A stretch of 10,451 nucleotides of DNA from Flavobacteriales bacterium (lineage in GTDB: Bacteria > Bacteroidota > Bacteroidia > NS11-12g > UBA955). Positions 7,124-10,451 of this stretch are shown here, one piece after another. The stretch lies in contig CANIZU010000052.1 in assembly GCA_947472115.1 (NCBI GenBank), forward strand, positions 1 to 10,451. The letters run 5' to 3'. Position numbers and translations under genes: made by a program. Within the stretch, counting starts at the first letter, position 1. Every line of letters begins with the position of its first letter. Under the pieces are notes generated by a model, which searched no databases, was not told the DNA's origin, and saw only the letters and a program-made list of their open reading frames with translations.

Positions 7124-7244
7124 TTGGCAAAAGTAATTCAAATGCTCGGAATGCTATTGATTTCAAGGCAGTTTGAGTTATGCTAAATTGTCCACATTGC
7201 TTAGTGGTTTTTCCCTTTTGATTTAACTTCGTTATTTCAATCGC
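7124..7244. promoter_or_regulatory. Divergent intergenic region between recF and dnaE
   Basis: This 121-base gap must hold the promoters for recF (leftward) and dnaE (rightward) unless either is read from further away. I find no exact TAnnTTTG on either strand and no strong palindrome. Neither start has a Shine-Dalgarno motif. The regulatory role is inferred from gene orientation alone. Confidence 0.4.
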
Positions 7245-10200
7245 ATGCCAGTTTTTTCCCATTTACACGTACATACTCAATACTCGTTATTAGACGGGGC
7301 CGCTAGTATTAAAAGCTTGGTAAAGAAAGCCAAAGCCGATGGTATGCCGGCGCTGGCAATTACCGATCACGGGAATATGTTTGGTGCGTTTGAGTTTTAT
7401 CAAGCAGTAACCGCCGAAGGATTAATGCCTGTAATTGGCTGCGAGTTTTATGTGGTTGAAGATCGATTTCAGAAATCCTTTACCCAAGGGGCAAAAGACA
7501 AACGATATCATCAGCTGTTATTGGCAAAAAATCAAAAAGGATATGCCAATCTGAGTAAACTCTGTTCTCTGGGTTATTTAGAAGGTTTGTATAGTAAATA
7601 CCCTCGTGTGGATCGCGCTTTGATCGAACAATACAGCGAAGGTCTAATTGCCACAACGTGCTGTATAGGTGCGCAAGTGCCTCAAGCCATACTTTGGAAA
7701 GGCGAGGAAGAGGCTGAAAAGGTCTTTTGCGATTGGCATAGGATTTTTGGCGATGATTACTACATTGAGCTACAGCGACATGGCCTTAAGAATTTAGATG
7801 GTACAGGCATTTCGCAAGAAGATATCAATCAGACTTTAATAAAATTTGGTAAAAAGTATAACGTGCATGTCATTGCGACCAACGATTCCCATTATACGGA
7901 AAAGACGGACGCCAATGCCCATGATATTTTGTTGTGCATCAATACCGGTGAATTTCAAAGCACCCCCAAAGCAAGCAACGAAGAGGGGGGTAAAGGATTT
8001 CGTTTCGCGTTTCCGAACGATGAATTTTTCTTTAAAACGCAAGCCGAAATGGCGACCCTATTTCACGATATTCCTGAGGCTTTGGATAATACCAACCGAT
8101 TGTTGTCGACCATTAACCCACCGAAACTCTCGAGAGATATAGTACTTCCCAATTATGAATTGCCCATAGGATTTGACGACCAGAATGTTTTCTTAAAACA
8201 CTTGGCTTATGCCGGCTGTATGAAGCGTTATGGTGGTGTGATTCCATTGCCAGTGCAAGAACGGTTGGATTTTGAATTGAATACGATTACCCATTCGGGC
8301 TTTGCGGGATACTTTTTGATTGTTCAAGATTTTACCACTGCAGCGCGCGAAATGGATGTGTGGGTTGGCCCTGGTAGGGGTTCTGCGGCTGGGAGTTTGG
8401 TGGCGTATTGTTTGGGGATTACCAACGTAGATCCGGTAAAGTACGATTTGCTTTTTGAGCGTTTTTTGAATCCGGAAAGGGTGAGTATGCCCGACGTGGA
8501 TATTGACTTCGACGATCAAGGTCGGGACCGTGTGATACAATATGTTGCCAAAAAATACGGTGAACGTCGCATCGCGCAAATTATCACCTACGGAACGATG
8601 GCTGCCAAAAGTGCCATCCGCGATGTAGGTCGTGTTTTGCAATACCCTTTACAGAGTACCGATCGTTTGTCAAAATTGGTGGTTGGGAACTTGAACCTAC
8701 AAACGTTACTGCATGTTAGTCCTGATGATTTAGCCAAAGACGATTCGAAAAACTTAAAGCCCGAAGAAATCGATGCGATTCGGGAAATTCAGAGGGTATA
8801 TCAAGGCAAAGACGATGCGTCAAAAGTGCTTCACGATGCAGAAAAACTTGAAGGCAGCGTAAGGAATACTGGTGTTCATGCTTGCGGAATCATTATCGCA
8901 CCGCAGGATATTGAAGATTTGGTTCCAGTGGCTTTGTCCAAAGAATCGCAGTGGATTCAAGTGCAATATGATGTCAACCAGATTGAGAAAGCAGGCTTAC
9001 TCAAAATGGACTTTTTGGGTCTGAGTACCCTTACCATCATGAAGGATGCCATCAAACTGATTAAGGAGACTACCGGTGATGAGATTGAGTTGGATTTAAT
9101 TCCCTTGGATGATGCCAAAACCTATGAGTTATTTCAGCGCGGCGATACCAATGGTGTTTTTCAGTTTGAAAGTCCAGGGATGCAAAAGTACATGCGTGAA
9201 CTCAAGCCAACGCATTTTGGAGATTTGATTGCCATGAATGCTTTGTACCGACCGGGGCCTTTGAAATATATCCCAGATTTTATTGATAGAAAGCATGGTC
9301 GAAAGCCGGTGGAGTTTGACCTTCCGGAAATGGAAGATTACCTGAAGGAAACCTATGGAATTACGGTTTACCAGGAGCAGGTGATGTTGCTGAGTCAGAA
9401 AATCGCAGGGTTTTCTAAGGGTAAGGCCGATGAGTTGCGTAAGGCGATGGGTAAGAAGAACAAGAGCATCATCGACAAATTGAAGGGTGATTTCATGGCT
9501 GGCGCGACGGAGAAAGGGTTTCCGGAAAAGGTGTTGGAGAAGATTTATTCCGACTGGGAAGAATTTGCTCAGTATGCTTTTAACAAGTCACATTCAACGT
9601 GTTATGCTGTTATCGCTTTTCAAACTGCCTACTTAAAAGCCAATTACCCGGCCCAATTTATGGCGGCGGTATTGAAGAGTAACATGGGTGATATTAAGAA
9701 GATTACCTTTTATATGGAAGAATGCCATAAGCAGGATATCAAGGTGTTGGGCCCGGATTTGAATGAGAGTAGGAGTGTGTTTACGGTGACAAAAAGCGGG
9801 CAGATTCGTTTTGGATTGAGCGCCGTGAAAGGAGTGAGTGAAGTCGCTGTGAATGAAATTTTAAAGGAACGCGACGAGAAAGGTGTATTTAAGAGTTTGT
9901 TTGATCTATCCACTCGAGTTAACCTGAGGTCTGTGGGCAAACGCACATTGGAATCGATGGCAAAGGCTGGTGTATTTGATTTTGATCCGCGATACCATAG
10001 GGCTCAATATGTGAAGGAAGATTCAAATGGTGTAAACGGGATCGAATTGGCGGTGAGGTATGGTACTCGAATTCAGCATGAGCGCTTTACGGGTCAGATG
10101 GGTTTGTTTGGTGGCGGTGCGAACTTGGATAATGTAGAGCCGAAGTTACCTCAAGTAGACAAAATGACCTTGCTAGAGGAATTGAAAGAGGAAGAAGAGT

Positions 10201-10451
10201 TGGTAGGGGTGTTTTTGAGTAAGCATCCGTTGGACGATTTTAAATTTGTATACGACAGTATTGTGACGCATTCGGTGAAGGAATACAGGGAGAATCTTGA
10301 GAATAAGGCTCCAATTGTTTTTCAGATGATGGGTATAATTACCAGTGCCAAAGATTTTATGAGTCAGAAAGGCAATCCATATGCTCGATTCAACTTTATG
10401 GATTACTCGGGAACGGTTGAGATTTCTATTTTTACCGATAAGTATTTGAAA
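7245..10451 (+). CDS. dnaE: DNA polymerase III alpha subunit, C-terminus cut by window edge
   Basis: This is the catalytic subunit of the replicative polymerase. 1069 residues are visible without a stop or frameshift; Bacteroidota DnaE has about 1400-1500, so the rest lies to the right. The PHP domain (about 1-230) starts FSHLHVHTQYSLLDG and keeps a full set of likely metal ligands: H8, H10, D17, H42, E67, H89, C140, D214, H216. The polymerase core has VGPGRGSAAGSL (374-385), the catalytic aspartates D419 and D421 in MPDVDIDFDD, and D589 in LKMDFLGLSTLT; these match D401, D403 and D555 of E. coli. QMGLF at 951-955 (10095-10109) fits the beta-clamp binding motif QxxLF. An OB-fold segment begins near 1024 (VFQMMGIITSAKDF). 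RFAFPNDEFFF is a Bacteroidota-like insert. The ATG at 7245 gives the standard family N-terminus. Confidence 0.98.
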   Translation, partial: MPVFSHLHVHTQYSLLDGAASIKSLVKKAKADGMPALAITDHGNMFGAFEFYQAVTAEGLMPVIGCEFYVVEDRFQKSFTQGAKDKRYHQLLLAKNQKGYANLSKLCSLGYLEGLYSKYPRVDRALIEQYSEGLIATTCCIGAQVPQAILWKGEEEAEKVFCDWHRIFGDDYYIELQRHGLKNLDGTGISQEDINQTLIKFGKKYNVHVIATNDSHYTEKTDANAHDILLCINTGEFQSTPKASNEEGGKGFRFAFPNDEFFFKTQAEMATLFHDIPEALDNTNRLLSTINPPKLSRDIVLPNYELPIGFDDQNVFLKHLAYAGCMKRYGGVIPLPVQERLDFELNTITHSGFAGYFLIVQDFTTAAREMDVWVGPGRGSAAGSLVAYCLGITNVDPVKYDLLFERFLNPERVSMPDVDIDFDDQGRDRVIQYVAKKYGERRIAQIITYGTMAAKSAIRDVGRVLQYPLQSTDRLSKLVVGNLNLQTLLHVSPDDLAKDDSKNLKPEEIDAIREIQRVYQGKDDASKVLHDAEKLEGSVRNTGVHACGIIIAPQDIEDLVPVALSKESQWIQVQYDVNQIEKAGLLKMDFLGLSTLTIMKDAIKLIKETTGDEIELDLIPLDDAKTYELFQRGDTNGVFQFESPGMQKYMRELKPTHFGDLIAMNALYRPGPLKYIPDFIDRKHGRKPVEFDLPEMEDYLKETYGITVYQEQVMLLSQKIAGFSKGKADELRKAMGKKNKSIIDKLKGDFMAGATEKGFPEKVLEKIYSDWEEFAQYAFNKSHSTCYAVIAFQTAYLKANYPAQFMAAVLKSNMGDIKKITFYMEECHKQDIKVLGPDLNESRSVFTVTKSGQIRFGLSAVKGVSEVAVNEILKERDEKGVFKSLFDLSTRVNLRSVGKRTLESMAKAGVFDFDPRYHRAQYVKEDSNGVNGIELAVRYGTRIQHERFTGQMGLFGGGANLDNVEPKLPQVDKMTLLEELKEEEELVGVFLSKHPLDDFKFVYDSIVTHSVKEYRENLENKAPIVFQMMGIITSAKDFMSQKGNPYARFNFMDYSGTVEISIFTDKYLK

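Noticed and set aside
6864..7262. Minus-strand open frame of 132 codons crossing the recF start and reaching into the recF-dnaE gap
   Set aside because: It reads recF in another frame and would also overlap the start of dnaE; no motif is visible and recF is the clearly coding frame.
8193..8642. Minus-strand open frame of 149 codons
   Set aside because: It is antisense to the polymerase core of dnaE, including the catalytic aspartate region, and has no family resemblance; codon bias of dnaE explains the absence of stops.
1..10451. CRISPR arrays, insertion sequences, tRNA/rRNA genes, phage or defence modules
   Set aside because: I saw no regularly spaced repeats, transposase-like frames, structured RNA signatures or defence-type genes; every long frame is accounted for by a housekeeping or conserved Bacteroidota gene.

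Overview
The window looks like an ordinary chromosomal stretch of a member of the Bacteroidota, possibly Flavobacteriales-like; I cannot place it lower with confidence. The evidence is two genes of families largely confined to this phylum (TIGR02757/DUF2400 and DUF4837), Bacteroidota-type versions of DnaE, RecF, PurN and alanine dehydrogenase, starts without Shine-Dalgarno motifs, and two matches to the Bacteroidota -7 promoter element TAnnTTTG. I see no mobile element, CRISPR array, rRNA, tRNA or phage gene.

Layout. Positions 1-4673 hold a leftward gene string, in transcription order: an MltD-like lytic transglycosylase with one LysM domain (4673-3390), a DUF4837 putative lipoprotein (3390-2224), purN (2227-1655), a PLP-dependent transsulfuration enzyme, cystathionine gamma-synthase or gamma-lyase (1561-407), and a TIGR02757/DUF2400 gene cut by the left edge (401-1). 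The first three genes overlap by 1 and 4 bases, the last two lie 5 bases apart, and a 93-base gap with a 13-base palindrome separates the two blocks. Positions 4674-4830 form a divergent promoter region, followed by a rightward alanine dehydrogenase-family gene (4831-6045). This converges, with only 4 bases between stop codons, on recF (about 7123-6050, leftward). After a 121-base divergent gap, dnaE (DNA polymerase III alpha) starts at 7245 and runs off the right edge after 1069 codons.

How the genes work together. The first block pairs a cell-wall enzyme with a probable envelope lipoprotein, translationally coupled to a purine biosynthesis gene. The second couples sulfur amino-acid metabolism to an uncharacterised conserved protein. 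recF and dnaE are replication and repair genes read away from each other. The window is essentially all coding; no gene-free stretch exceeds about 160 bases.

I did not find a convincing undescribed system. The points most worth a second look are the alanine dehydrogenase homologue whose usual catalytic histidine appears to be glutamine, the complete metal-ligand set in the DnaE PHP domain, start-site questions at several genes (three with non-ATG starts), and the envelope-plus-purN operon.
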